Assembly: GCF_001975225.1 (NCBI RefSeq)
Contig: NZ_CP019445.1
Span: forward strand, 2,480,001 to 2,544,000
Length of the DNA: 64,000 bases
Origin: Kosakonia cowanii JCM 10956 = DSM 18146
GTDB taxonomy: Bacteria; Pseudomonadota; Gammaproteobacteria; Enterobacterales; Enterobacteriaceae
Direction: 5' to 3'
Made by a program: the position numbers and the translations under genes. Below the pieces are notes generated by a model, which worked only from the letters and a program-made list of their open reading frames with translations, had not been told where the DNA came from and made no database searches. Position 1 is the first letter of the stretch. Each line of letters opens with the position of its first letter. This document shows, in pieces, positions 53,932 to 63,210 of the stretch.

Positions 53932-54664
53932 CGAACTCGCCTACCTGCGTAAGGCGTTTCGCCTGCGCGCGCTGGAGGAGGCCGATGCACGCAGCGTGGT
54001 GAGCGGCGAGATGCTTAATGCCGACATTTGTGCTGACGTGCTTGATACGATCATGCCGCTTATTGGCGCACCGGATCGCGCCATCGCCGCGTCGCTGCTG
54101 ACCAAGCGGCTCTCATTTCTGCTGACCGGGAATGTGCTCTATGGGATGAGTGTGTTTGATAAAGGGCTGCATCTCTCTCTAGACGCCAGCCGTCTGGAGT
54201 ATGCCCATGACAACGGTTTGTGGACCTCGTCACTCCCCGCAGCGCTTACCGTTACCGGCTATGCGCCCGGCGCGCGTGAAGCGTGGCGCGAAAAGGTGGT
54301 CGGCGGGCTGTTTCGTGATTTTATCGCCCCGATCTGGCAGCGCCTTTCAGCGGTGAGCGGCCTGCCTGCGCAAATCCTCTGGGAGAACTGCGCGGTGCGC
54401 GTCTACTCGCTCTACGAAGGGCGCATGGAGGGGCTGAGTGAGGCGCAGGCCGCGCGTCAGCAGGCGGATTTCGCCTGGCTGATTGCTGAGGCCGACCCGG
54501 CGCTGTTTGGCCTTGGCTGGAACCCGCTTAAGCGTTTTCGCCGCCCGGCGCAGCGCAATGGCGCTGGCGAGGCGGTGCGTTTTCGCCGCACCTGCTGCTT
54601 CTACTACAAAGCCTCACAGCCGGTGGAGTATTGCCTCAACTGCCCGCTCTGCCGGGTTAAGTAG
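53918..54664 (+). CDS. FhuF-like ferric-siderophore reductase
   Basis: A 248-residue cytoplasmic protein of the FhuF family, which reduces iron in imported ferric siderophores. The C-terminal [2Fe-2S] ligand pattern Cys-Cys-x10-Cys-x2-Cys is present (TCCFYYKASQPVEYCLNCPLC). The ATG at 53918 (MLNPDELAYLRKAF) was chosen because it gives a sensible N-terminus; the longer frame overlaps the ATPase more. Its presence supports hydroxamate or carboxylate siderophore use by this cluster. Confidence 0.87.
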   Translation: MLNPDELAYLRKAFRLRALEEADARSVVSGEMLNADICADVLDTIMPLIGAPDRAIAASLLTKRLSFLLTGNVLYGMSVFDKGLHLSLDASRLEYAHDNGLWTSSLPAALTVTGYAPGAREAWREKVVGGLFRDFIAPIWQRLSAVSGLPAQILWENCAVRVYSLYEGRMEGLSEAQAARQQADFAWLIAEADPALFGLGWNPLKRFRRPAQRNGAGEAVRFRRTCCFYYKASQPVEYCLNCPLCRVK

Positions 54665-54726
54665 GTGACAGGGCGGGCAGCGGTGATTATGGTAAAGCTT
54701 CCTGATCAATCGCCAACGGTCACGCC

Positions 54727-55488
54727 GTGAAACAGACATTTGCACTCGATTTCTCCTACCGCGCGTTGATTCCCTACGCCCATGACTACCGACACGGTGA
54801 GCATGAGCCGTGGCATTCGCACCCCTGCGACCAGCTGATCCACACCCTGAGCGGTGTCATCCGCGTGGAGACGGAGCAGGGGATCTGGATCGTGCCGCCC
54901 GGACGCGGGGTGTGGATCCCGGCGCAGGTGGTGCACACGCTCTTTATTGAGGGCGATGTGCAGGCGCGCGGGGTGTTTGTCGAGCCGCTGGCGAGGGCCG
55001 ATTTACCGGTGGTGTGCCAGGTGGTGCGCGTCAACGATCTGCTGCGCGCCCTGATGGTCGAGGCGCTGCGGCTGGAGGAGAGTTACCAGCCCGGCAGCCG
55101 CGCCGAGCGTATCTATGAGCTGATTCTGGATGAGATCCGGCTGATGAATACGCTGCCGTTTTGCCTGCCGGAACCGACTTCGGCGCGCTTAAAACCGCTG
55201 TGTGACGCGATACGGCAAACGCCGACGCAGGCGTGGACGCTGGAGCACGCCGCGCGCCAGGTGAATATGAGCGGGCGCACGCTCGCGCGCCACTTCTACC
55301 AGCAGACCGGGTTGCAGTTTAGCGAGTGGGTGCGCCGCGCGCGGTTGCTGATCGCCCTGACGCGGCTGGCGCACGGCGAGTCGGTGACGCAGGTGGCGCT
55401 GGAGTGCGGCTATGCCACCCCCAGCGCCTTTAGCGCCATGTTTCGCCGGGTGATGGGCGTGCCGCCCGGCGACTACTTTACCCAGTGA
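54727..55488 (+). CDS. AraC family regulator
   Basis: A 253-residue regulator with an N-terminal cupin sensor domain (HEPWHSHPCDQLIHTLSGVIRV, WIVPPGRGVWIPAQVVHTL) and a C-terminal AraC DNA-binding pair (WTLEHAARQVNMSGRTLARHFYQQTGLQFSEWVRRARL and VTQVALECGYATPSAFSAMFRRVMGVPPGDY). It resembles the NimR type. It starts with GTG at 54727, preceded only weakly by a ribosome site. Its 3' end overlaps the convergent isopropylmalate synthase gene by 11 bases. The target is unknown; it may not belong to the iron cluster. Confidence 0.88.
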   Translation: MKQTFALDFSYRALIPYAHDYRHGEHEPWHSHPCDQLIHTLSGVIRVETEQGIWIVPPGRGVWIPAQVVHTLFIEGDVQARGVFVEPLARADLPVVCQVVRVNDLLRALMVEALRLEESYQPGSRAERIYELILDEIRLMNTLPFCLPEPTSARLKPLCDAIRQTPTQAWTLEHAARQVNMSGRTLARHFYQQTGLQFSEWVRRARLLIALTRLAHGESVTQVALECGYATPSAFSAMFRRVMGVPPGDYFTQ

Positions 55489-57148
55489 TAAAGGGCTGCG
55501 CGGCGTTAAGCACCGCCTGTAGTGAGGCGCGGGTGATATCGCTGTCGATACTGACGCCCCATGCGCGCTCGCCCCGCGCGTTGGTACAGCAGACATAGGC
55601 CACCGAGCGGCTGTCGCTGTGCTTGCCGAGGGTGTGTTCGTGGTAGCTCTCAATATTGATCTCAACGCGCAGGCTGCGACAGAGCGCGGTTAACGCCGCC
55701 GAGAGAAAACCGTTGCCCGTCGCATCCAGCTTCAGCGTCTCGTTATGCCAGCGGATCTCCGCGTGCAGAGTGGTGCGCTGCCCCGGCTGGTTGGTGCAGA
55801 CATACTCAATCAACGCCAGCGGCGGCTGATCCACCAGGCCATAGGTCTGGCGAAACAGATTCCAGATCGCCATTTGCGACATCTCTTTGCCCGCGCTGTC
55901 CGCCGCCCGCTGCACATGCCCGCTAAACTCCTGCTGAAGCTTGCGCGGCAGTGTCAGGCCGTGGTTCTGCTCCAGCAGCCAGGCCGCACCGCTCTTGCCC
56001 GACTGGCTGTTAACGCGGATAACCGCTTCGTAGCTACAGCCGATATCCGCCGGATCGAGCGACAGATAGGGCACTTGCCAGACGTCCGCCGGGCTGGTTT
56101 GCCGCGCGGCAAACCCTTTCTTAATCGCGTCCTGATGCGAGCCGGAAAAGGCGGTAAAGACCAGCTCACCGGCGTACGGGTGGCGCGGCGCAACCGGCAA
56201 CTGGTTACACTCCTCGACCACCTCCACCACCTTTTTCATCTGGCTAAACTCAAGGCCCGGCGCAATACCCTGGGTGTAGAGATTGAGCGCCAGCGTCACC
56301 AGATCGGCATTACCTGTGCGCTCGCCGTTGCCAAACAGGCAGCCTTCAACCCGCTCTGCGCCTGCCAGCAGCGCCAGCTCGGCGCTGGCAATACCGGTGC
56401 CGCGATCGTTATGGGTATGCACGCTGATGCACACCTGCTCACGGCGCGAGAAGTGGCGGCAGAAGTGCTCAATCTGGTCGGCATAGACATTGGGCATGCT
56501 CACTTCCACGGTGGCCGGCAGGTTGATGATCATCGGCCGCGTGGAATCTGGCTGCCAGACATCGGCCACCGCTTCGCAAATCGCCAGCGCGAACTCCGCT
56601 TCGGTAAAGCAGAAGGTTTCCGGTGAATACTGGAACACCCACTGCGTTTCGGGTGCGGCTTCGCACTGCGTGCGGATTTGTCGCGCCGCATTGACCGCCA
56701 GCGCGACAATCTCCTCTTTGCTCTGGCGAAAAACCTGCTCGCGGAACACCGGCGCGGTGGCGTTGTAGAGGTGCACCGTCGCGCGGCGCGCGCCCTGTAA
56801 GGATTCGAAGGTGCGGCGAATCAGATCGTCACGCGCCTGGGTTAACACCTGAATAGTGACATCTTCAGGGATGCGCTGCTCCTCGATCAGCTGGCGCACA
56901 AAGTTAAAGTCCGTTTGCGAGGCGGAAGGGAAGGCGACCTCAATCTCTTTAAAACCGCACTCCAGCAGTAAATCCCAGAATTTCAGTTTGCGCGCCGCGT
57001 CCATCGGCTCGGCGAGGGCCTGGTTGCCGTCGCGTAAATCCGTCGACAGCCAGCGCGGCGCGTGAGTCAGCGTGTTATCCGGCCAGCGGCGATCGCGCAG
57101 CGGCAAAGGGGCATGGGGGTGATATTTATCAGCAGGGTTAGTTAACAT
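55478..57148 (-). CDS. leuA: 2-isopropylmalate synthase, LeuA type 2
   Basis: A 556-residue HMGL-like synthase condensing 2-oxoisovalerate with acetyl-CoA, the first step of leucine synthesis. It is the long LeuA2 form, not the 523-residue form normally in the Enterobacteriaceae leuABCD operon. Motifs are LSTDLRDGNQALAEPM, ISVHTHNDRGTGIASAELALLAGAERVEGCLFGNGERTGN, and a C-terminal regulatory domain (about 440-556). ATG at 57148 follows GGAGA. No leuBCD is adjacent, so it is likely an additional or replacement copy. Confidence 0.92.
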   Translation of the reverse strand: MLTNPADKYHPHAPLPLRDRRWPDNTLTHAPRWLSTDLRDGNQALAEPMDAARKLKFWDLLLECGFKEIEVAFPSASQTDFNFVRQLIEEQRIPEDVTIQVLTQARDDLIRRTFESLQGARRATVHLYNATAPVFREQVFRQSKEEIVALAVNAARQIRTQCEAAPETQWVFQYSPETFCFTEAEFALAICEAVADVWQPDSTRPMIINLPATVEVSMPNVYADQIEHFCRHFSRREQVCISVHTHNDRGTGIASAELALLAGAERVEGCLFGNGERTGNADLVTLALNLYTQGIAPGLEFSQMKKVVEVVEECNQLPVAPRHPYAGELVFTAFSGSHQDAIKKGFAARQTSPADVWQVPYLSLDPADIGCSYEAVIRVNSQSGKSGAAWLLEQNHGLTLPRKLQQEFSGHVQRAADSAGKEMSQMAIWNLFRQTYGLVDQPPLALIEYVCTNQPGQRTTLHAEIRWHNETLKLDATGNGFLSAALTALCRSLRVEINIESYHEHTLGKHSDSRSVAYVCCTNARGERAWGVSIDSDITRASLQAVLNAAQPFITG

Positions 57149-57164
57149 TTTCGGCTCTCCACAG

Positions 57165-57187
57165 GGTGTGGTTTTAGTTTCCACACC
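57165..57187 (-). promoter_or_regulatory. Leader hairpin upstream of leuA2
   Basis: A perfect 7-bp stem GGTGTGG/CCACACC with a 9-nt A/T-rich loop lies 17 bases before the start and a few bases before the ribosome site. It may influence translation; no leucine-rich leader peptide is visible. Confidence 0.4.
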
Positions 57188-57281
57188 GCAGCGGTTGCGC
57201 GCGCCCGTGCAGCTGACAATCTGTTGCGTAAAAGTGACAACCCGCAGGGAAATGATGACCTGATAAGGCACGGTGCATTGC

Positions 57282-57368
57282 CCGATGGCGCTGCGCTTAT
57301 CGGGCCTACGGGAGGCGTATGTCGAATAGTGCGTAGGCCGGATAAGGCGTTAGCCGCCATCCGGCAAT
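57282..57368. repeat. REP pair, first copy of a composite
   Basis: A variant REP with CCCGATGGCGC...CGCTTATCGGGCC (about 57282-57310), then a standard REP with the loop GCGTTAGCC (about 57331-57366). The same two-part composite recurs at 63117-63201. Confidence 0.85.
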
Positions 57369-57377
57369 AACGCGCAC

Positions 57378-58796
57378 TTACGCCTGCACCCGGTCGCCCA
57401 CCACCGGCGGCGTCTGCGGTGCATTGGCATTGCCAACATGCCGATACTTATCCAGCAGATGGATTTGAATGCGGCGCAGCATATCGCCATTGAGTTTGTA
57501 GAAGCGAAAGTAGACCAGCAGCGAGATGACGAAGAAGCAGGCGGGGAGCGCCAGCATAATCAGCTGCATGCCCATTAAGGTGCTGGCGGACTGCGCCACG
57601 TTCGGCACATAACCAATTACCCCGAGCACCACGGCGATAAAGTAAGCCGCAAAGGCGGCGCCCGCTTTCACCACCAGCGTCTGCACCGAGTAGGCGATGC
57701 TTTCACAGCGCACATTGAGTTTGTATTCGCCGTAATCGACGGTGTCGGCAACCATAATCACCTGTAACACCCAGAAGAAGGCTTTGCCGATGCTGAACAG
57801 CACGCCCGCCAGCAAAATCACCCATGCGTGAGTCTGGCCCAGCAGCGCCATCCACAGCAGCACGCCGCCGCTGATAATTGGCAGCACCGACGCCCCCGCC
57901 CAGAGTACGCGGCGCGAGAAGAGTTTTACCAGCTTCGGGAAGAGCATCAGGATCAGCAGGTTCGCGACGCCCGCATAGGACATGTAGTAGGGGAAGAGGT
58001 CGACATCGCCAATCACATAGGTGAAGTAGTAGATCGCAAAGCCTTCAATGACGTTAGCGGCGGTGTTGTAGGCCAGCGCCATCACCAGCAGGCAGGCGAG
58101 CTGATCGTTCTTAATAATCAGTTGCAGCATCGCTTTCAGGTTCATTGGCGCGCTCTGTTCGCCGCCCTGTTTATCAGAGGAGTAGACCTCATGCACGTTG
58201 CGAAGAGTGACGATGGTCGAGAGGATAAAAAAGGCGATCAGCACCAGCGTCAGCATCTGGAAGCCAAACCCGCGATCCGCTCCGCCAACGGCGTTCACAA
58301 ACGGCAGCGCGATCCCTGCGGTGACAAACCCGGCGAGGCTGGCGAAAAAACGCGGGTAGGGCACCAGTTGTTCGCGCTCGCGTTTATCCAGAGTGATGGT
58401 CGGCACCAGCGACCAGAACGGCACATCCATAATTGTGTAGGTGAAACCCCACAGCAGATAGGTCGCCCACACCCACACCAGCTGCGTGGTGCCGGTAAAG
58501 TGGTGGGCGCTGAAGAGCATATAGAGCACCAGCGAGTTGGTCAGCGTGCCGACTAAAATCCACGGCTTGAACTTGCCCCAGCGCGTGCGGGTGCAGTCGA
58601 CTATCCAGCCCATGATCGGGTCGGCCAGCGCGTCGAGAATACGCGCCACCAGAAAGAGCGTACCGACCATGCCGACCGACAGGCCGACAATATCGGTGTA
58701 GTAATACATCAAGTACATGTAGACGATGCCGATCGCAAAATCCTTACCAAATGCACCAAATCCGTAGCTGAGCTTTGTTGTGATTGAAATACTCAT
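57378..58796 (-). CDS. melB: Melibiose:cation symporter MelB
   Basis: A 472-residue GPH-family sugar:cation symporter with about twelve helices. It starts [23 protein letters not shown]; the cation/sugar-site region is YYYTDIVGL and [26 protein letters not shown], with acidic residues typical of MelB. The C-terminal part is extended and charged. It follows melA by 70 bases with a hairpin between. Confidence 0.96.
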   Translation of the reverse strand: MSISITTKLSYGFGAFGKDFAIGIVYMYLMYYYTDIVGLSVGMVGTLFLVARILDALADPIMGWIVDCTRTRWGKFKPWILVGTLTNSLVLYMLFSAHHFTGTTQLVWVWATYLLWGFTYTIMDVPFWSLVPTITLDKREREQLVPYPRFFASLAGFVTAGIALPFVNAVGGADRGFGFQMLTLVLIAFFILSTIVTLRNVHEVYSSDKQGGEQSAPMNLKAMLQLIIKNDQLACLLVMALAYNTAANVIEGFAIYYFTYVIGDVDLFPYYMSYAGVANLLILMLFPKLVKLFSRRVLWAGASVLPIISGGVLLWMALLGQTHAWVILLAGVLFSIGKAFFWVLQVIMVADTVDYGEYKLNVRCESIAYSVQTLVVKAGAAFAAYFIAVVLGVIGYVPNVAQSASTLMGMQLIMLALPACFFVISLLVYFRFYKLNGDMLRRIQIHLLDKYRHVGNANAPQTPPVVGDRVQA

Positions 58797-58839
58797 AGGG
58801 TACCGATTGCCTCTTTCAGTGTCGGAAGGGTTGCAAAAC

Positions 58840-58860
58840 CGCCGGGCGCGCGGCCCGGCG
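58840..58860 (-). promoter_or_regulatory. Intercistronic hairpin between melA and melB
   Basis: A 7-bp GC stem GCCGGGC/GCCCGGC with a 5-nt loop lies just after the melA stop. It lacks a T-run, so it probably affects mRNA stability or relative expression. Confidence 0.4.
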
Positions 58861-58866
58861 AATGCG

Positions 58867-60219
58867 TTAGCGATGCAGCCACGCGGGCAGCCACTCGCCG
58901 TGGCTTGCGATCAGGTCATCCACCAGCGCATAGATTTCATCGATACCAAGCACCGCCGCGGTGTGCGGATCCATCAGCGCGGCGTAATAGACATAATCCC
59001 GGTTCTCGGTCAGCACCGCTTCGGTGAGCAGCGTCTGCACATTGATGTTGGTCTGCATCATCGCTGCAAGATGGGCGGGCAGCTTGCCAGCTTTGGTTGG
59101 CTGAATGCCGTTGGCATCGACCAGGCACGGCACTTCGACACAGCACCCGTCCGGCAGGTTGTCGATCAGGCCATCGTTACGCACGTTGCCATAGATTACG
59201 CTCGGCTCGCCGGTCCAGATGGCGTTCATAATGGTGCTGGCATACTCCCGCGAGGCTTTCACCTCAATGCGATCGGCGGTTTTGTACTCCGCCAGCTCCT
59301 TCTGCCAGGTTTCCAGCTGTTCCACGCAGCGTTTCGGGTACTCATCGAGCGGCACCTGGTAGCGTTCAAGTAAATCCTCGCGTCCCGGCTTGATAAACCA
59401 CGGCGTATATTCAGCAAAGTGTTCCGAGGATTCGGTAACGAAGTAGCCGAGCTTTTTGAACATCTCATAGCGCACAATGTTCTGGCAGCGCGGGTTGCCG
59501 TGCATGTTTGGCTTCGGCGCGCGTTTCTCGGCATAGGCCTGCAACAATTCGGGATAGATGCTGACATAGTTACCGTCCGGCTGCTTTTTCTCCAGCGACA
59601 GGTAAAAGGCCATATGGTTGATCCCGGCGCAGCGGTAGCGCAACGAGGCCGGGTCGAGATCGAGATCGCGCGCCAGCTCTTCCGCGGTGCCCTGCACCGA
59701 GTGACACAGCCCAACCTGTTTGATATGCGGGTAGCGGGCATAGATCGCCCAGGTGTTCATCGCCATCGGGTTGACGTAGTTCAACAGCGTAGCGTTCGGG
59801 CAGACGTCGGTCATATCCTCACAAATCTGCCACAGGTGAGGGATGGTGCGCAGGGCGCGCATGATGCCGCCGGGGCCGAGGGTGTCGGCGATGGTCTGCT
59901 CAAGACCGTGGCGCTTACACACTTCAAAATCGGTGACGGTGCAGGGTTCGTAGCCGCCAATCTGGAACGCGACGACCACAAAATCGGCCTCTTTTAACGC
60001 CGTTTTTTGATCCGTATGGCAAGTGATGTTCCCGTAAGCGCCGACCGAATCCATCAGTTTGCGCACCACGATGTGCGACTCCTCAAGGCGCGTGGCGTCA
60101 ATATCCATCAGCGCTACCTGCGCGTTTTTCAGTGCCGGACGCTGGAACACGTCGCCGAGAATGTTTTTGACAAACACCGTTGAACCGGCGCCGATAAAAG
60201 TGATTTTTGGTGCAGACAT
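58867..60219 (-). CDS. melA: Alpha-galactosidase MelA (GH4)
   Basis: A 450-residue NAD+- and Mn2+-dependent family-4 glycosidase that hydrolyses melibiose in the cytoplasm. Signatures are [21 protein letters not shown] (Rossmann), [56 protein letters not shown] (the catalytic Cys and His region), and GINHMAFYL. It starts at 60219, facing melR. First gene of melAB. Confidence 0.97.
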   Translation of the reverse strand: MSAPKITFIGAGSTVFVKNILGDVFQRPALKNAQVALMDIDATRLEESHIVVRKLMDSVGAYGNITCHTDQKTALKEADFVVVAFQIGGYEPCTVTDFEVCKRHGLEQTIADTLGPGGIMRALRTIPHLWQICEDMTDVCPNATLLNYVNPMAMNTWAIYARYPHIKQVGLCHSVQGTAEELARDLDLDPASLRYRCAGINHMAFYLSLEKKQPDGNYVSIYPELLQAYAEKRAPKPNMHGNPRCQNIVRYEMFKKLGYFVTESSEHFAEYTPWFIKPGREDLLERYQVPLDEYPKRCVEQLETWQKELAEYKTADRIEVKASREYASTIMNAIWTGEPSVIYGNVRNDGLIDNLPDGCCVEVPCLVDANGIQPTKAGKLPAHLAAMMQTNINVQTLLTEAVLTENRDYVYYAALMDPHTAAVLGIDEIYALVDDLIASHGEWLPAWLHR

Positions 60220-60302
60220 GAACCTTTCTCCCAGATGTGGTTGTACGTTCTGAGCGTGGCACGGCAGGCCTGCGCCATCTGCCTTCTTCCCGGCGGGAGA
60301 TT

Positions 60303-60352
60303 CCCGAAAACTCAGATCGCGTAATGCGCCGCGCGCGATCTGAGTTTCCGGG
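60303..60352. promoter_or_regulatory. Long inverted repeat between melA and melR
   Basis: Arms of 19 bases, CCCGAAAACTCAGATCGCG (60303-60321) and CGCGATCTGAGTTTCCGGG (60334-60352), pair with one mismatch around a 12-base spacer, in the middle of the 234-bp divergent region. E. coli MelR binds paired 18-bp sites here, so these are probable MelR sites. No clear CRP consensus is seen. Confidence 0.7.
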
Positions 60353-60453
60353 AGAAAATGGGCGCTTAAGCAGAGTTAATGGCAACGGCTTTCACTAAAC
60401 TAGGGCAGGTGAGGGCGCGGTGAAGCGCGAAAGTGATGATGCGGGAAGGATCG

Positions 60454-61371
60454 ATGGCAAAAGAACTTATCAGAGCAGATATGTGCAGCGGGGATGAGAA
60501 AACCACGCGCGGCCCGCTGTCGCTCTACTCCGAATACCAGCGCATGGAGATTGAGCTGCGCGCGCCGCTGGCGATGCCCGCCAGCCACTGGCATGGCCAG
60601 GTGGAAGTAAATGTGCCGTTTGATGGCGACGTCGAGTACCTGATCAATAACGAAGTGGTGCGCATTAAGCAGGGGTATATCACCCTGTTCTGGGCCTGTA
60701 CCCCGCACCAGCTAACGCGCCCCGGCGACTGTACGCAGATGGCGATTTTCAACCTGCCGATGCACCTGTTTCTCTCCTGGCCGCTGGATCGTGAACTGAT
60801 CAACCACGTCACCCACGGCATGGTGATCAAATCCCTCGCCGCCCAGCAGCTAAGCGCGTTTGAAGTGCAGCGCTGGCAGCATGAACTCAACAGCGACAAC
60901 GAGCAGTTGCGCCAGCTGGCGATTGAGGAGATCGCCCTGATGCTTAAGCGCTTTAGCCTCTCCGGCTGGCAGCCGATCCTCGTTAATAAAACCTCGCGCA
61001 CCCATAAAAATAGCGTCTCGCGCCATGCGCAGTTTTACGTCAGTCAGATGCTGGAGTTTATTGCGGTCAATTACGATCAGGTGCTGACGATTAACGCCAT
61101 CGCCGAGCATGTGAAGCTCAATCCCAACTATGCGATGGGCATTTTTCAGCGCGTGATGCAGCTGACCATGAAGCAATACATCACCGCCATGCGCATCAAC
61201 CACGTTCGAGCATTGCTGAGCGATACCGATAAAACCATTCTTGATATCGCGCTCACCGCCGGGTTCGGCTCCAGCAGCCGTTTTTACAGCACCTTTCAGA
61301 AGTATGTCGGCATGCCGCCGCAGAAATACCGCAAGCTCAGCCAGCTGCGACGCCAGCAGCATGCGGGGTAA
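60454..61371 (+). CDS. melR: Melibiose operon regulator MelR
   Basis: A 305-residue AraC-family activator of melAB that responds to melibiose. The N-terminal domain has SHWHGQVEVNVPFDGDVEYLINNE and FWACTPHQLT. The C-terminal DNA-binding domain has LTINAIAEHVKLNPNYAMGIFQRVMQLTMKQYITAMRINH and ILDIALTAGFGSSSRFYSTFQKYVGMPPQKYRKL. The start ATG at 60454 follows GGAAGGA; three earlier in-frame ATGs at 60433 onwards lack a good site. Divergent from melA. Confidence 0.96.
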   Translation: MAKELIRADMCSGDEKTTRGPLSLYSEYQRMEIELRAPLAMPASHWHGQVEVNVPFDGDVEYLINNEVVRIKQGYITLFWACTPHQLTRPGDCTQMAIFNLPMHLFLSWPLDRELINHVTHGMVIKSLAAQQLSAFEVQRWQHELNSDNEQLRQLAIEEIALMLKRFSLSGWQPILVNKTSRTHKNSVSRHAQFYVSQMLEFIAVNYDQVLTINAIAEHVKLNPNYAMGIFQRVMQLTMKQYITAMRINHVRALLSDTDKTILDIALTAGFGSSSRFYSTFQKYVGMPPQKYRKLSQLRRQQHAG

Positions 61372-61379
61372 AAAGCGTT

Positions 61380-61487
61380 TATCCCCACTAAGGGATATTG
61401 ATAGGGATATCCCTTAGTGGGGATAATGGCAACGTTGACAATATCCCCTCCAGGGTATAAAAGGCTTTTTATCCCTTACTGCGGATA
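61380..61487. promoter_or_regulatory. Four HipB operators
   Basis: Consensus TATCC-N8-GGATA occurs at 61380-61397, 61408-61425 and 61470-61487, and with one mismatch (GTATA) at 61442-61459. The first two form a perfect 19-base inverted repeat. Centre spacings are 28, 34 and 28 bases. Four such sites control hipBA in E. coli. Confidence 0.92.
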
Positions 61488-61509
61488 ATCTGCGAAAAAC
61501 GAGAAGCCT

Positions 61510-61773
61510 ATGACCACGCCAGCGATCTACAGCCCGGTACAACTTGCCAATGCCATGAAGCTTATTCGGCAGAAAAATGGCTGGACGCAAAATGATCTGG
61601 CCCAACGGATTGGTATCAAGCAGGCCACGATCTCGAACTTCGAAAATAACCCCGATAAAACCACGCTGACGACCCTGTTTAAAATTCTCCAGTCCCTTGA
61701 GATGTCGTTAATTTTGCAAGAGAAAAAGGAAGCAGGCGTCGATAACCTCCATCAACAGGATCTGGACTGGTAA
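61510..61773 (+). CDS. hipB: Antitoxin HipB
   Basis: An 87-residue Xre-type DNA-binding antitoxin of the HipBA system. The helix-turn-helix is QLANAMKLIRQKNGWTQNDLAQRIGIKQATISNFENNPDKTTLTTLFKIL. The Trp C-terminus (DLDW) matches the HipB tail. It binds HipA and represses its own operon at the upstream operators. It is followed by hipA with a TAATG stop-start overlap. Confidence 0.95.
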   Translation: MTTPAIYSPVQLANAMKLIRQKNGWTQNDLAQRIGIKQATISNFENNPDKTTLTTLFKILQSLEMSLILQEKKEAGVDNLHQQDLDW

Positions 61774-63086
61774 TGCGCAAGTTAAGTACATGGATGAACA
61801 ACGAACGTGTCGGCGAGTTGACGAAGCAAAGTAACGGCGCGCATACCTTCAAATATGATGAGGGCTGGCTGCAAAGCGCACGCGCACGGCCTCTCTCGTT
61901 ATCATTACCACTACAGTTTGGTGCCATCACCTCAGACGCCGTCTTTAACTACTTTGATAATCTGCTCCCCGATAACCCGCGTGTCCGCGATCGCATCGTG
62001 AAGCGTTATCACGCTGCTTCTAAACAACCTTTTGATCTGCTGGCAGAGATTGGCAGAGACAGCGTTGGCGCGGTGACATTACTGCCTCCTGAGGAGGAGA
62101 GTGCTTCCCGGGCATTAAGCTGGACAACGCTTGATGGGCCGAGGCTGGAAAAAGTGCTGACCGCCTATCAGGCTGATATTCCGCTGGGCATGATTGAGGA
62201 TGAAGATGATTTCAGGATTTCAGTTGCGGGCGCGCAGGAGAAAACAGCGCTGTTAAAAATAGAAGATGCATGGTGCATTCCAAAAGGCATGACCCCCACA
62301 ACCCACATCATTAAGTTACCGATTGGCGAAATTCGCCAGCCGAATGCGACGCTGGATTTAAGCGAGAGCGTCGATAACGAATTCTTTTGCTTAGCGCTGG
62401 CCAGGGCGTTGGGTTTTGCCGTGCCGGAAGCGGAAATTGTTCGCGCGGGCGCGATCCGGGCGCTGGCCGTTGAGCGCTTCGACAGACGCTGGAACGCGGA
62501 TAAAAACGTTCTGCTTCGGTTACCGCAAGACGATGTTTGTCAGGCGCTGGGGCTGCCCTCTTCCCTGAAGTATGAAGCGGATAACGGTCCGGGGATTGCA
62601 AGAATTATGTCGTTGCTGTCCGGTTCGCGTGACGCGCTAAAAGATCGTCATGATTTTATGAAGTTTCAGGTTTTTCAGTGGCTGATGGGCGCGACAGACG
62701 GGCATGCAAAAAACTTCTCCCTCTTTATTTATGCCGGAGGAAGCTACAGCCTTACGCCTTTCTACGACATAATTTCGGCGTTTCCTCTACTCGGCGGCAC
62801 GGGGTTACATATGAGTGACCTGAAACTGGCCATGAGCCTGAAAGCGACGAAAGGCCGGAAAATGGCTATTGATAAAATCTTGCCGCGTCACTTTCTGGCA
62901 ACGTCCAAAGAGGTCAATTTCCCCCAGCAATACATGGAGGAGATCCTGCACTCTTTCGCGGAAAACCTGCCGACAGCCCTTGAGCGAGCAAGGCACTCTC
63001 TGCCGGAAGATTTTTCATCGCGCGTAGAAAAAGCGATATCGACAAATGTGCTCAGGTTACATGCAAGGCTGGTTAAACATCTTTAA
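61773..63086 (+). CDS. hipA: Toxin kinase HipA
   Basis: A 437-residue Ser/Thr kinase that phosphorylates glutamyl-tRNA synthetase and induces persistence. Features are an N-terminal domain with WMNNERVGELTKQSNGAHTF, the Ser 150 autophosphorylation loop in DFRISVAGAQEKTALL, catalytic GATDGHAKNFSLF and metal-binding FYDIISAFPLLGG. It appears complete. Very close to E. coli HipA. Translationally coupled with hipB. Confidence 0.96.
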   Translation: MRKLSTWMNNERVGELTKQSNGAHTFKYDEGWLQSARARPLSLSLPLQFGAITSDAVFNYFDNLLPDNPRVRDRIVKRYHAASKQPFDLLAEIGRDSVGAVTLLPPEEESASRALSWTTLDGPRLEKVLTAYQADIPLGMIEDEDDFRISVAGAQEKTALLKIEDAWCIPKGMTPTTHIIKLPIGEIRQPNATLDLSESVDNEFFCLALARALGFAVPEAEIVRAGAIRALAVERFDRRWNADKNVLLRLPQDDVCQALGLPSSLKYEADNGPGIARIMSLLSGSRDALKDRHDFMKFQVFQWLMGATDGHAKNFSLFIYAGGSYSLTPFYDIISAFPLLGGTGLHMSDLKLAMSLKATKGRKMAIDKILPRHFLATSKEVNFPQQYMEEILHSFAENLPTALERARHSLPEDFSSRVEKAISTNVLRLHARLVKHL

Positions 63087-63116
63087 TTGGCTGTGCGCTC
63101 AGGCGACCGGGACACA

Positions 63117-63201
63117 TTGCCCGATGGCGCTGCGCTTATCGGGCCTACGGAATGCGCTGGCTATGTAGGCCGGATAAGGCGTTAGCCGCCATCCGGCAAT
63201 G
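63117..63201. repeat. REP pair, second copy of a composite
   Basis: GCCCGATGGCGCTGCGCTTATCGGGCC followed by a standard REP with the loop GCGTTAGCC, the same order as at 57282. It lies between the convergent hipA and chemotaxis genes. Confidence 0.85.
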
Positions 63202-63210
63202 GCTTTCAGG

